Of a stretch of 64,000 nucleotides of DNA, positions 42,215 through 58,300 are shown one piece after another. The notes beneath the pieces were generated by a model. The model was not told where the DNA came from. It did no database searches and saw only the letters and a program-made list of their open reading frames with translations. Position numbers and translations under genes: made by a program. How positions within the stretch are numbered: the stretch's first letter is position 1; the number at the start of each line of letters is the position of its first letter. The DNA is from Pantoea alfalfae. Its GTDB lineage: Bacteria > Pseudomonadota > Gammaproteobacteria > Enterobacterales > Enterobacteriaceae. The stretch spans positions 3,720,001-3,784,000 of the forward strand of contig NZ_CP082292.1 of the NCBI RefSeq assembly GCF_019880205.1, read 5' to 3'.

Positions 42215-42805
42215 TTACTGCTGGAAATTTATACCGATGTTACTAATTCCCGCTTCACGCAGGTCAGATCGCAGACCTTTAATCAATTCAAGGTCGCGCT
42301 CTTCACACTCCGCCAGCAGACGGAAAATCTCCCACTGGAGGTCCCACTCATCGATGATAGCCGGGTTTTCACGCAGCTCTTCATCGGTCATTTCGCGTCC
42401 AGCCTGGGTCATCTCCAGCATAGCGACGGTGGTAATTGAGGTCTCGCTGACTTCAATAGCATGCTCAAGCGTTTCGCCGCTCAGCTGCGCATGAACGACT
42501 TCGCTTAATGCCACACAGGCATCGATAGCCGGATAAACGCCGTAAACCTCAAATGCATCGCCATCAGGAATGGCGGCTTCGAGTTTTTCCAGCTGGCTGT
42601 CGAAGTTAATCTTCGCATCTTTGACCGTCAGGTTTTCCCAGATCAGATCAAGAATCCGGCGATAGAGTGCCGGATCGGCAAATTCAGTCTGCTCGCAGAA
42701 TGCGCGATAGTTGGGATACATGCGTTCGCACAGGCAGGCCATAAAAGTCAGGTGCTGCCAGCTTTCCAGCTTCGCCAGACGCAGATGAACGGGGTTCTGT
42801 AACAT
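42215..42805 (-). CDS. yjaG: DUF416 family protein YjaG
   Basis: A 196-residue soluble protein of unknown function, equal in length to E. coli YjaG. The start at 42805 (MLQNPVHLRLAKLESWQH) matches the E. coli start; the frame is open for 19 more codons upstream without homology. Conserved DUF416 segments include FMACLCERMYPNY, YGVYPAIDACVALSE and LEMTQAGREMTDEEL. It precedes hupA with a 188-bp spacer that holds no gene and probably contains the hupA promoter. Confidence 0.93.
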   Translation of the reverse strand: MLQNPVHLRLAKLESWQHLTFMACLCERMYPNYRAFCEQTEFADPALYRRILDLIWENLTVKDAKINFDSQLEKLEAAIPDGDAFEVYGVYPAIDACVALSEVVHAQLSGETLEHAIEVSETSITTVAMLEMTQAGREMTDEELRENPAIIDEWDLQWEIFRLLAECEERDLELIKGLRSDLREAGISNIGINFQQ

Positions 42806-42868
42806 AAAGGTGGCTCTTATTCGTTTCTCTGGCCGCAGTGTAACTGCAAAACCGCAGCACAAACAGTG

Positions 42869-43537
42869 TTAAAGCGCGTTTTGCCAGCGCTGGAAAGCGG
42901 TTCGGTTAGAGGCAACCGCATCGGCCCAGCGGGTAGGTTCCGGCAACCGGTAACCGCGCGTACAGTTTTCGACCCACTGCAGCGCCGTATCCAGGCTGAC
43001 ACGATGACCGGTGGCGACAAACAGCGGATTACAACGCAGCTTGCTGCGCCATACCCAGCCTATCTGCTCACCTTTGTCGATCAGCGGCTGACGGCTGCCA
43101 GGCTGCGCATCCAGATCGTCAAAACGCCCGCAGAGACGACTTTTCGCAACACCAATAGTGGGCACATCGACCAGCAGGCCAAAATGCGATGCGACGCCCA
43201 GCCGTCTTGGATGCGAAATACCGTGTCCATCCACAAACAACAGATCAGGCTTTTGCTCCAGCATCTGCCAGGCAGCCATCAGCGCCGGATATTCACGGAA
43301 GGAGAGAAAGCCCGGAATATAGGGCATGGTGGTCTCAACGCGCGCGATGCGATGCTCCACCAGTTTTAACGAGGGATATTCCAGTATCACCATCGCCGCC
43401 CGCGTGACGGTGCCGTCCTGCTCAAACCCAACGTCTGCCCCGCCAATAAAGCGGGGCGGCAGAACGTCAAAGTCATCTTCACGCACCACGTCAGCGGCGC
43501 GTTGTAACTGCTCAGCGCGAAGTGCGGCAATGTCCAT
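42869..43537 (-). CDS. nfi: deoxyinosine 3'-endonuclease (endonuclease V)
   Basis: Nfi nicks DNA one base 3' of deoxyinosine and other deaminated bases to start repair. The 222-residue protein (E. coli 223) has the family motifs IGGADVGF with the first metal-binding Asp near residue 35, [17 protein letters not shown] near 80-96 with the catalytic Glu, and [16 protein letters not shown] with the next Asp near 110. It starts 2 bp after the hemE stop on the same strand. Confidence 0.96.
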   Translation of the reverse strand: MDIAALRAEQLQRAADVVREDDFDVLPPRFIGGADVGFEQDGTVTRAAMVILEYPSLKLVEHRIARVETTMPYIPGFLSFREYPALMAAWQMLEQKPDLLFVDGHGISHPRRLGVASHFGLLVDVPTIGVAKSRLCGRFDDLDAQPGSRQPLIDKGEQIGWVWRSKLRCNPLFVATGHRVSLDTALQWVENCTRGYRLPEPTRWADAVASNRTAFQRWQNAL

Positions 43538-43539
43538 AA

Positions 43540-44607
43540 TTACTCCTGATGCCAGGGACGCGATAAACGATGCACAGCATCAACAAAGACACCGGCATTT
43601 TCGGGCGGAACGTCCTGATGAATGCCATGCCCCAGATTAAAGACATGACCAGTGCCTGAGCCAAAACGCTCCAGAATACCGGCCACCTCCTGCTCGATAC
43701 GTTCAGGTGCCGCATAGAGCATAGAGGGATCCATGTTGCCCTGCAGCGCAACTTTGTCGCCTACGCGGCGGCGTGCATCATCAATATCGGTGGTCCAGTC
43801 GAGACCCAGCGCATCACAACCGGTGGCAGCCATCGCTTCCAGCCACTGTCCGCCGCCTTTGGTAAAGAGCGTCACCGGCACGCGGCGGCCGTCGTTTTCA
43901 CGCAGCAGGCCATCGACAATCTTGTGCATGTAGTGCAGGGAGAATTCGCGATAGTCACGACCGGTCAGCACGCCGCCCCAGGTATCAAAGACCATGACGG
44001 ACTGCGCTCCGGCGCGGATCTGAGCGTTGAGATAGAGGATGACGCTGTCGGCCAGCTTATCCAGCATCGCGTGCAGCGTCGCCGGATCGGCATACATCAT
44101 CTTCTTAATTTTAGTAAAGGCCTTACTGCTGCCGCCTTCCACCATGTAGGTGGCCAGCGTCCACGGACTGCCTGAGAAGCCAATCAGCGGCAGATCGCCA
44201 TTCAGGTTTTTACGGATGGTGCGGACCGCATTCATCACATAGCCCAGCTCCATTTCAGGATCGGGCACCGGCAAACGCTCAACGTCAGCGCGGCAGGTCA
44301 CAGGATTAGAGAAACGCGGACCTTCGCCGGTTTCAAAGTAGAGACCCAGTCCCATCGCATCCGGAATGGTCAGGATGTCACTGAAGAGGATGGCGGCATC
44401 CAGCGGATAACGGCGCAGCGGCTGCAGGGTCACTTCACAGGCCAGCTCGGCGTTTTTACACAGCGACATGAAATCACCCGCCTGGGCGCGTGTCGCTTTG
44501 TACTCCGGCAAATAGCGCCCGGCTTGTCGCATCATCCATACCGGCGTGACATCAACCGGCTGACGTAACAGGGCACGCAAATAACGATCGTTCTTCAGTT
44601 CACTCAT
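43540..44607 (-). CDS. hemE: uroporphyrinogen III decarboxylase
   Basis: HemE removes the four acetate carboxyls of uroporphyrinogen III to give coproporphyrinogen III in heme synthesis. The 355-residue protein (E. coli 354) carries the signatures [15 protein letters not shown] near residues 22-36 and [17 protein letters not shown] near 144-160, with the catalytic Asp in ILFSDIL. It lies between nudC and nfi in a run of same-strand genes. Confidence 0.98.
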   Translation of the reverse strand: MSELKNDRYLRALLRQPVDVTPVWMMRQAGRYLPEYKATRAQAGDFMSLCKNAELACEVTLQPLRRYPLDAAILFSDILTIPDAMGLGLYFETGEGPRFSNPVTCRADVERLPVPDPEMELGYVMNAVRTIRKNLNGDLPLIGFSGSPWTLATYMVEGGSSKAFTKIKKMMYADPATLHAMLDKLADSVILYLNAQIRAGAQSVMVFDTWGGVLTGRDYREFSLHYMHKIVDGLLRENDGRRVPVTLFTKGGGQWLEAMAATGCDALGLDWTTDIDDARRRVGDKVALQGNMDPSMLYAAPERIEQEVAGILERFGSGTGHVFNLGHGIHQDVPPENAGVFVDAVHRLSRPWHQE

Positions 44608-44647
44608 CTCAACACTCTCTCAATAACAGGCGTGTAGTGTAGCACTT

Positions 44648-45418
44648 TCACGCTTCGGCGCGGCACAGGGCGACGGTATCTTCAATCAGGCGGCGCGCTA
44701 CCGTGCCTGGCGGTGGCAGCAAAGGCAGCGCATCAAAACGGAACCAGGCGGCATCCAGCAGCTCTTTACCGTCATGTTGCAGATCGCCGCTGTCATACTC
44801 CGCCATGAACGCCGTCATCAGCGATTGCGGGAAGGGCCAAGGCTGGGAGGTCACGTAACGGACGTTTTTGACGCGGATATTGCTCTCTTCCATCACTTCC
44901 CGGGCAACGGCCTGCTCCAGCGTCTCGCCGACCTCCACAAAACCGGCCAGCACGGTGTAGACCTTGTTGCGATGGCGGGCATGATTCGCCAGCAGGATTT
45001 CATCGCCGCGACGGATAGCCACAATGATGCAGGGCGCGATCTGCGGATAGTAACGCTCACGGCAATGACTGCAGAGACAGGCAAATTCATGTTTGCTGTG
45101 GTGCATCTCATGTCCGCAGTAGCCGCACCAGCGATGAGAGCGGTAGAACTCCGCCAGCTGTACACCGCGACCCACCAGCTGAAACAGCGCCACATCCTGA
45201 TCGATCAGCTGTCGCATGGAGAACATATCGGAGGAACGCGGCTCACAAATCAGCCAGACTTTTTCGCCCTGCCATTCACCAATGGTCCGGGCCTTACTGC
45301 CAGTTAAACCGAATTTTTCGGCGTTTCCGTGGGGTAAATCACCTTGTGGCAACCAAAGTTTTTGTTCATGGCTGACAATCCACCATCCAGCGTCTACGCT
45401 TGAGATTTCGCATTGCAT
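44648..45418 (-). CDS. nudC: NAD(H) pyrophosphatase / RNA deNADding enzyme
   Basis: NudC hydrolyses NADH to NMNH and AMP and removes NAD caps from RNA. The 256-residue protein (E. coli 257) contains a zinc ribbon (CGYCGHEMH...CSHC near residues 98-121) and the Nudix box [20 protein letters not shown] (about 159-178), followed by the NADH-specific [11 protein letters not shown]. It lies upstream of hemE on the same strand and is divergent from rsd. Confidence 0.96.
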   Translation of the reverse strand: MQCEISSVDAGWWIVSHEQKLWLPQGDLPHGNAEKFGLTGSKARTIGEWQGEKVWLICEPRSSDMFSMRQLIDQDVALFQLVGRGVQLAEFYRSHRWCGYCGHEMHHSKHEFACLCSHCRERYYPQIAPCIIVAIRRGDEILLANHARHRNKVYTVLAGFVEVGETLEQAVAREVMEESNIRVKNVRYVTSQPWPFPQSLMTAFMAEYDSGDLQHDGKELLDAAWFRFDALPLLPPPGTVARRLIEDTVALCRAEA

Positions 45419-45507
45419 TTATTTCGTCATCCTTAGCGTCAACTCGCACGCTGAAGCCCTGATGTTAAGTGTGTAGATAAACAACTATAACTCACATGGA
45501 GTTAGAT

Positions 45508-46014
45508 ATGCTTAACCAGTTAGACGTCCTGGCTGAACGCGTAGGTGGCAGTAATGAACTGGTCGATTCGTGGCTTGAAGCGCGTCGCCAGCTACTGGTG
45601 ACCTATTATCACCTGGTCGGTCTTAAACCTAAAAAAGAGGCGCTGACGCGTCTTGATGAGCAGGCACTCGACAACTTCTGTCACGGCCTGGTCGACTATC
45701 TTTCTGCCGGTCACTTCAGTATCTATGAGCGCGTGATCAGTGAAATGAGTGGCGACAGCCCGATGATCGCCGCCGCGCAGATCTACCCTCCGCTGGAGGC
45801 AAACACTGAGCGTCTGATGCAGCTGTATGACGGTCACCTGCAGCAGGCCATTGATGATGAAAACTGCATGACCTTCCAGCAGGCTCTCTCCGAAGTGGGT
45901 GAAGTGCTGGAATCACGCTTTACGCTGGAAGATAAGCTGATTCAGCTGGCCTGGGATAACCAGCTTGCTACGCCACCAGTGGCGAATGACAGCCAAATCG
46001 CGCGTCCGGCTTAG
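45508..46014 (+). CDS. rsd: sigma70-binding anti-sigma factor Rsd
   Basis: Rsd binds region 4 of sigma70 in stationary phase and shifts RNA polymerase towards other sigma factors. It also affects SpoT in E. coli. The helical 168-residue protein (E. coli 158) begins MLNQLDVLAERVGGSNELVD. The start at 45508 is favoured by homology and by GGAG 7 nt upstream; another ATG lies 12 bp earlier. Conserved parts include DYLSAGHFSIYERV and LEDKLIQL. Two terminator-like hairpins follow before the thiC leader. Confidence 0.92.
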   Translation: MLNQLDVLAERVGGSNELVDSWLEARRQLLVTYYHLVGLKPKKEALTRLDEQALDNFCHGLVDYLSAGHFSIYERVISEMSGDSPMIAAAQIYPPLEANTERLMQLYDGHLQQAIDDENCMTFQQALSEVGEVLESRFTLEDKLIQLAWDNQLATPPVANDSQIARPA

Positions 46015-46028
46015 TGGTTAACAATGGC

Positions 46029-46060
46029 AAAGGGCTTGAGATTATCCTGTAGCCCTTTTA
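46029..46060 (+). terminator. first terminator after rsd
   Basis: AGGGCT (46031-46036) pairs with AGCCCT (46051-46056) and is followed by TTTTA. Confidence 0.6.
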
Positions 46061-46068
46061 TGCTGAAC

Positions 46069-46105
46069 AGGTTCTGAGGAGCGCTCTCCAAAGAACCTTT
46101 TTTAT
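46069..46105 (+). terminator. second terminator after rsd
   Basis: AGGTTCT pairs with AGAACCT around an inner GGAGCGCTCTCC hairpin, followed by TTTTTTATTTTA. With the first hairpin it insulates rsd from thiC. Confidence 0.75.
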
Positions 46106-46116
46106 TTTAGCTTTGA

Positions 46117-48276
<2,160 letters not shown>

Positions 48277-48278
48277 CG

Positions 48279-48905
48279 ATGCCCGCATTTCCCGCTACCG
48301 TCCCGCGCCTGGGACTTTATCCGGTGGTTGATAGCCCCGAGTGGATCGAACGCCTGCTTGAAACGGGCGTTCGCACGATGCAGTTGCGCATCAAAGATCG
48401 GCCTGATGAGGTCGCCGAACCCGCCATTGCTCAGGCGATTGCGTTAGGTAAACGCTACGACGCCCGCCTGTTTATCAATGACTACTGGCAGCTGGCGATT
48501 AAACATCAGGCTTATGGCGTACATCTGGGTCAGGAGGATCTCGATGTCGCCGATCTTGCTCGCATTCATCAGGCAGGATTGCGTCTGGGGCTCTCCACCC
48601 ATGACGATGCGGAACTGGATCGCGCTCTGGCAATCCAGCCCTCTTACATCGCACTTGGGCATATTTTCCCGACGCAGACCAAAGAGATGCCTTCTTCGCC
48701 GCAGGGCATTGAGCAGCTGAAACGGCATCTGACACGGCTGACGCATATTCCCACCGTGGCGATTGGTGGTATCTCGATTGCGCGGGCACCCGAGGTGCTG
48801 GCCACCGGCGTCGGCAGCATTGCTGTGGTGAGTGCGATTACTCAGGCAGATGACTGGCGTGCCGCAACGCGCACCCTTCTGGCGCTGGCAGGACCAGGCG
48901 ACTAA
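48279..48905 (+). CDS. thiE: thiamine phosphate synthase
   Basis: ThiE joins HMP-PP with the thiazole phosphate to make thiamine phosphate. The 208-residue TIM-barrel protein (E. coli 211) carries TMQLRIKDR (pyrophosphate side), [30 protein letters not shown] and AIGGIS in order. AAGGAGGAG lies just before the ATG. In E. coli thiF, thiS, thiG and thiH follow; here the operon ends with thiE, and the next gene is an unrelated regulator on the other strand. Confidence 0.96.
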   Translation: MPAFPATVPRLGLYPVVDSPEWIERLLETGVRTMQLRIKDRPDEVAEPAIAQAIALGKRYDARLFINDYWQLAIKHQAYGVHLGQEDLDVADLARIHQAGLRLGLSTHDDAELDRALAIQPSYIALGHIFPTQTKEMPSSPQGIEQLKRHLTRLTHIPTVAIGGISIARAPEVLATGVGSIAVVSAITQADDWRAATRTLLALAGPGD

Positions 48906-49098
48906 GCATTTATGGAACCTGTCGCGCATAGCGGCTGCAAAATCGGTAAAGCCAGCATTATTCCGGGAAAGTGCCGCGTAAAGGTGCATGTTGCCGCTGG
49001 CGTGCTGTGATCCAAAACTTTAACGTGGCATCCGTCAGGTTAAGGTTATCTGACCAGGGCCGGATCCCTCCTCTTGCCGGCCCTGCTTCTTCTCTTCG
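48906..49098. other. gene-free spacer at the thiE / yjiR junction
   Basis: I find no gene or recognisable remnant of thiF, thiS, thiG or thiH in these 193 bp. A hairpin, AGGGCCGG (49056-49063) with CCGGCCCT (49077-49084), is followed by a T/C-rich stretch and may end thiCE transcription. Confidence 0.6.
49056..49084 (+). terminator. probable terminator of thiCE
   Basis: An 8-bp GC stem with a 13-nt loop is followed by GCTTCTTCTCTT, a pyrimidine tract without a pure T run. It sits at the convergent junction with yjiR. Confidence 0.5.
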
Positions 49099-50553
49099 CT
49101 ATGCGAGCGTAGAGGCTGAAGCCTGGGTCTCATGCTGGCACGAGAGCATGGCGCGCTCGACGGCCGCACCCACCCGCGCCAGCGCCTGTTCAGTCTGCTC
49201 GTTGATCGGCAGCCCGTAGTTTAAGCGCAGACAGTTACGGTATTTCCCCGACGCTGAAAACAGTGAACCCACAGCAATCTGAATTTTTGACTCGCGCAGT
49301 TCCCGGTTAAGACGAACCGCATCAAACGCTTCGGGAAGTTCTATCCACATCAGAAAACCGCCCTGAGGACGGGAAACGCAGATGCCGCAGGGAAAGTAGT
49401 GGCGTACCCAGCAGCTAAAAGTTTCATAGTTACGATGATAGAGTTGCCGCATCCGGCGCAGATGAGGCTGATAATGGCCCTGACGGATAAACTCGGAGAC
49501 CGCATGCTGAGGCTGTGTGGCGGTGGAGCCGGTGACAATATATTTCATGTGCAGCACGCGGTCACGATAGCGGCCTGGTGCAACCCAGCCAACGCGTAAA
49601 CCTGGCGCCAGCGTTTTCGAAAAGGAGCTGCACAGCAACACCCGGCCATCGAGATCCAGCGATTTGATGGTAGGCGGACGCGGATATTCCCAGGCTAACT
49701 CACCATAGACATCATCTTCAATCACTGCCGCGTCAAACCGCTGCGCCAGCACCAGCAAAGCCCGCTTACGCGGCTCAGACATGATAAATCCCAGCGGATT
49801 ATTGCAGTTCGGCACAACAACAACCGCTTTAATCGGCCATTGATCAAAGGCCAGCTCCAGCGCTTCCAGACTGATGCCGGTGACTGCATCGGTTGGGATC
49901 TCGATGGCACGAATGCCAAAGCCGCGCAGAGTTTGCATAATGCCGTGAAACGACGGTGATTCAACGGCAATGATATCCCCCGGCTCGCAGACTGCACGTA
50001 CGGCGACCGATAATGCTTCATGACAGCCGGTAGTAATGACAATGTCATCGGCGGTGAGCTGGCAGCCGCTGTCTATCGCCAGCCGTGCAACCTGTTGCCG
50101 CAAAGCGAGCACACCATATAGACTGTCATAATTCAGCAGCGCCATGTCCTGCTTCTGCACCTGGCGGCTGAAAGCTTTCCACAGTGGCTTAAGCGTCGGC
50201 TGGGTCAGATCGGGCATGCCGCTGCCCAGCTGCAAAACATCATCTTCCAGACGGCTGTTAATCAGCTCCAGCACCGCATCCCACTGTGTCACCTCAACCG
50301 GCCGCTGTGCGGGGCGGGTCAGCGCCGGGATCGGCGGCGTTGCTTTGCGTGACGCCACAAAATAGCCGGAGCGCGACTGCGGCGTAATCATCTGCTTCTC
50401 TTCCAGCAGATGATAAGCCTGCTGCACGGTACTGATACTGACGCCATGCTCCGTACTCAGACTGCGTACTGAAGGCAGGCGCTCACCGCTGCGATATAAG
50501 CCTTGTTCGATACGCTGAGCCAGCAGCGTAGCCAGATGTTCATAGCGGGTCAT
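49099..50553 (-). CDS. yjiR: MocR-type regulator: GntR winged helix fused to an aminotransferase-like domain
   Basis: A 484-residue chimeric regulator. The N-terminal winged helix (about residues 1-75: SGERLPSVRSLSTEHGVSISTVQQAY) is GntR-type. The rest is a fold-type I aminotransferase domain that binds PLP, with NCNNPLG near 250, EDDVYGELAW and the Schiff-base lysine in SSFSKTLAPGLRVGW. MocR proteins sense PLP or a PLP adduct and usually control a divergent neighbour. The divergent gene here is a DUF1127 protein like E. coli YjiS, and E. coli yjiR-yjiS has the same arrangement, which supports the name. YdcR-like naming is the alternative. Confidence 0.83.
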   Translation of the reverse strand: MTRYEHLATLLAQRIEQGLYRSGERLPSVRSLSTEHGVSISTVQQAYHLLEEKQMITPQSRSGYFVASRKATPPIPALTRPAQRPVEVTQWDAVLELINSRLEDDVLQLGSGMPDLTQPTLKPLWKAFSRQVQKQDMALLNYDSLYGVLALRQQVARLAIDSGCQLTADDIVITTGCHEALSVAVRAVCEPGDIIAVESPSFHGIMQTLRGFGIRAIEIPTDAVTGISLEALELAFDQWPIKAVVVVPNCNNPLGFIMSEPRKRALLVLAQRFDAAVIEDDVYGELAWEYPRPPTIKSLDLDGRVLLCSSFSKTLAPGLRVGWVAPGRYRDRVLHMKYIVTGSTATQPQHAVSEFIRQGHYQPHLRRMRQLYHRNYETFSCWVRHYFPCGICVSRPQGGFLMWIELPEAFDAVRLNRELRESKIQIAVGSLFSASGKYRNCLRLNYGLPINEQTEQALARVGAAVERAMLSCQHETQASASTLA

Positions 50554-50635
50554 TGTATCTCCACAGGCTCAGAGGCTGAGCAGTAACCAGTACAGTTCCG
50601 ACTCTTTTTTACCATTCAGATCATACTGACGGCAA

Positions 50636-50680
50636 TCTGTATGTTAAATAAAAGTGATTTTTGCGTCTGTATCATACAGA
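50636..50680. promoter_or_regulatory. candidate MocR operator between yjiR and yjiS
   Basis: TCTGTATCATACAGA (50666-50680) is a perfect 15-bp palindrome. Its half-site TCTGTAT is repeated directly 30 bp upstream (50636-50642), about three helical turns away. A further near-palindrome, TCAGATCATACTGA, begins at 50617. Combined direct and inverted repeats are usual for MocR regulators. Confidence 0.6.
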
Positions 50681-50727
50681 GCGATCCACTGAAAATGGTC
50701 CTCAGACACTTCACTGAGGGCACTATC

Positions 50728-50910
50728 ATGGGATATGACGAGAATCGCGCAGCTAAACCGTTTACAGGCACGCCTTACCACCTGGTTCGTTATCTGTGGC
50801 GCAGTTACAAACGCTGGCAGCTGCGGCGTGAGACACGCCTCATCCTGTCGAAGTTAAGCGACAGTCAGCTGAAAGATATTGGTATCAGCCGCAGTGACTG
50901 GAATGGCTGA
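50728..50910 (+). CDS. yjiS: DUF1127 small protein YjiS
   Basis: A 60-residue protein of unknown molecular function. It begins MGYDENRAAKPF, like E. coli YjiS, and has the DUF1127 core: a basic amphipathic segment (YLWRSYKRWQLRRETR) followed by LSDSQLKDIGISRSDW. GAGGG lies 8 nt before the ATG at 50728; the frame is open upstream but has no better start. Small DUF1127 proteins in other bacteria bind RNA or influence phosphate and stress responses; whether that holds here is open. It is divergent from yjiR. Confidence 0.82.
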   Translation: MGYDENRAAKPFTGTPYHLVRYLWRSYKRWQLRRETRLILSKLSDSQLKDIGISRSDWNG

Positions 50911-50927
50911 ATCTGAGACAAAAAAAA

Positions 50928-50949
50928 ACCCTGCCGAGGCAGGGTTTTT
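50928..50949. terminator. bidirectional terminator between yjiS and rpoC
   Basis: AAACCCTGCCGAGGCAGGGTTT is a compact hairpin with an A run on the left and a T run on the right, so it can terminate both yjiS (plus) and rpoBC (minus). Confidence 0.92.
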
Positions 50950-50965
50950 ATCAGGCAAAGGACGA

Positions 50966-55189
<4,224 letters not shown>

Positions 55190-55315
55190 GGATTAGCTCC
55201 CGTCGGAGTGAGACTCAGGGGGCGTCCAACCGAAATTGAACGCCCCGTAACCAGTACAATTGCGAGCGCTTTAAACCCTGCGCTTTCAGGCGGCGGTAAG
55301 CCGCATGAAAAGGGG

Positions 55316-58300
55316 TTACTCGTCTTCCAGCTCGATGTTGATACCCAGCGAGCGAATCTCTTTCAACAGTACGTTGAAGGATTCCGGCATGCCCGGTTCC
55401 ATCTGATGGTTACCGTCAACGATGTTTTTATACATCTTGGTACGGCCGTTGACGTCATCAGACTTAACGGTAAGCATTTCCTGCAGGGTATACGCGGCAC
55501 CGTATGCTTCCAGTGCCCATACTTCCATCTCACCAAAGCGCTGACCACCGAACTGCGCCTTACCACCCAGCGGCTGCTGAGTAACCAGGCTGTAGGAACC
55601 GGTAGAACGTGCATGCATCTTGTCATCAACCAGGTGGTTAAGTTTCAGCATGTACATGTAGCCAACGGTTACCTGACGTTCGAACTGCTCACCGGTACGG
55701 CCGTCAAACAGGGTAATCTGACCGGAAGAAGGCAGGCCGCCGAGCTGCAGCAGCTCTTTGATCTCGCTCTCTTTCGCACCATCAAACACCGGCGTGGCGA
55801 TTGGCATACCTTTCTTCAGGTTCTCAGCCAGACGCAGTACTTCGTCATCGGAGAAGGTGTTCAGATCAACTCGCTGACGCAGATCGGTACCCAGGTCATA
55901 GGCGCGCTGGATGAATTCGCGCAGCTTCGCGACTTCTTCCTGCTTCTTCAGCATGGCGTTAATTTTCTCGCCGATACCTTTCGCTGCCATACCCAGGTGC
56001 GTTTCCAGAATCTGACCGATGTTCATACGCGATGGTACGCCCAGCGGGTTCAGAACGATGTCAACCGGCGTACCGTTTTCATCGTAAGGCATATCTTCGA
56101 TCGGGTTGATCTTGGAGATAACACCTTTGTTACCGTGACGGCCTGCCATTTTGTCACCCGGCTGAATCTGACGCTTAACAGCCAGATAAACCTTAACGAT
56201 TTTCAGCACGCCTGGTGCCAGATCATCGCCCTGGGTGATCTTACGACGCTTACCTTCGAGTTTTTTCTCAAACTCGTGCTTCAGTTCGTCGTACTGCTCT
56301 GCCAGCTGCTCCAGCTGGTTTTGCTTGGCTTCGTCAGTCAGACCCAGTTCCAGCCAGCGCTCGCGCGGCAGCTTGTCCAGTTTGTCTGCTTCAACGCCAC
56401 CTGAAATCAGTACGTTCTGGATACGGCTGAACAGGCCCGCTTCCAGAATCTGCAGTTCTTCAGACAGGTCTTTTTTGGCCTGCTTCAGCTGCATCTCTTC
56501 GATTTCAAGCGCACGTTTGTCTTTTTCCACGCCATCGCGGGTAAAGACCTGAACGTCGATCACGGTACCTGACACGCCATTCGGCACGCGCAGTGACGAA
56601 TCTTTCACGTCAGAGGCTTTCTCACCGAAGATAGCGCGCAGCAGTTTTTCTTCTGGCGTCAGCTGGGTTTCACCTTTCGGTGTTACCTTACCAACCAGAA
56701 TGTCGCCGCCGGTCACTTCAGCACCGATGTAGACGATGCCTGACTCATCCAGTTTAGAGAGTGCAGCTTCACCCACGTTCGGGATATCAGCAGTGATCTC
56801 TTCCGGCCCCAGTTTGGTGTCACGCGACACGCAAGCCAGTTCCTGAATGTGGATAGTCGTAAAGCGATCTTCCTGAACCACGCGCTCGGAGACCAGGATG
56901 GAGTCTTCGAAGTTGTAGCCGTTCCACGGCATGAACGCTACGCGCATGTTCTGGCCCAGTGCCAGTTCACCCAGATCGGTGGACGGGCCATCTGCCAGCA
57001 CGTCGCCGCGCTCAACCGGCTCACCCAGAGAAACACATGGCATCTGGTTGATGCAGGTGTTCTGGTTAGAACGGGTATATTTGGTCAGGTTGTAAATGTC
57101 GATACCGGCTTCGCCAGCATGCATTTCGTCTTCGTTAACTTTGATAACGATACGTGATGCGTCGACGTACTGTACGGTACCGCCACGTTTCGCCACGGCT
57201 GTTACACCGGAGTCAACGGCAACAGCACGTTCCATACCGGTACCAACCAGCGGCTTATCAGCACGCAGAGTCGGAACGGCCTGACGTTGCATGTTCGCAC
57301 CCATCAGGGCGCGGTTGGCGTCATCGTGTTCCAGGAACGGGATCAGGGATGCACCGACAGAAACCACCTGCTGGGTGGAAACGTCCATGTAGTCAACCTG
57401 ATCGCGGCTGAACAGACTTGATTCGCCTTTGCTACGGCAGGTGACCAGGTCATCAACAAACGCGCCGTTGTCATCCAGAGGGGCGTTCGCCTGAGCGATA
57501 ACGTAGTTACCCTCTTCGATAGCAGAGAGGTAGTGAATCTCGTCAGAAACCAGACCGTCAATAACGCGGCGATAAGGTGTCTCAAGGAAACCGTACTCAT
57601 TGGTCTGTGCATAGACAGACAAGGAGTTGATCAGACCGATGTTCGGACCTTCAGGGGTTTCGATTGGGCAGACACGACCGTAGTGCGTTGGGTGTACGTC
57701 ACGCACTTCGAAACCGGCACGCTCACGCGTCAAACCACCCGGGCCGAGAGCAGAGATACGACGTTTATGCGTAATCTCTGACAGCGGGTTGTTCTGATCC
57801 ATAAACTGAGAAAGCTGGCTTGAACCAAAGAACTCTTTCACGGCAGCCGAAATCGGCTTCGCGTTGATCATGTCCTGTGGCATCAGCGTATCAAGGTCGC
57901 CCAGAGACAGACGCTCTTTAACCGCACGCTCAACACGTACCAGACCGACACGGAACTGGTTCTCAGCCATTTCACCCACTGAACGAATACGACGGTTACC
58001 GAGGTGGTCGATATCGTCCACTTCGCCTTTACCGTTACGGATGTCGATCAGCTTCTTCATGACTTCGATGATGTCATCTTTGCTCAGGATGCCTGAACCT
58101 TCGATTTCATCACGCAGCAATGAGCGGTTGAACTTCATACGACCGACCGCAGACAGATCGTAACGATCTTCTGAGAAGAACAGGTTCTCAAACAGGTTCT
58201 CTGCAGCTTCGCGTGTTGGCGGCTCACCAGGACGCATCATGCGGTAGATCTCAACCAGTGCGCTCAGGCGATCGCTGGTTGGGTCGACACGCAGGGTCTC

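Noticed and set aside
50554..50727. Upstream extension of yjiS from 50641
   Set aside because: The extension contains the palindromic operator, and the start at 50728 has the better ribosome site and matches the YjiS N-terminus.
55208..56404. 398-codon plus-strand frame opposite rpoB
   Set aside because: Antisense to rpoB with Gln/Leu/Thr-rich shadow composition and no motif.
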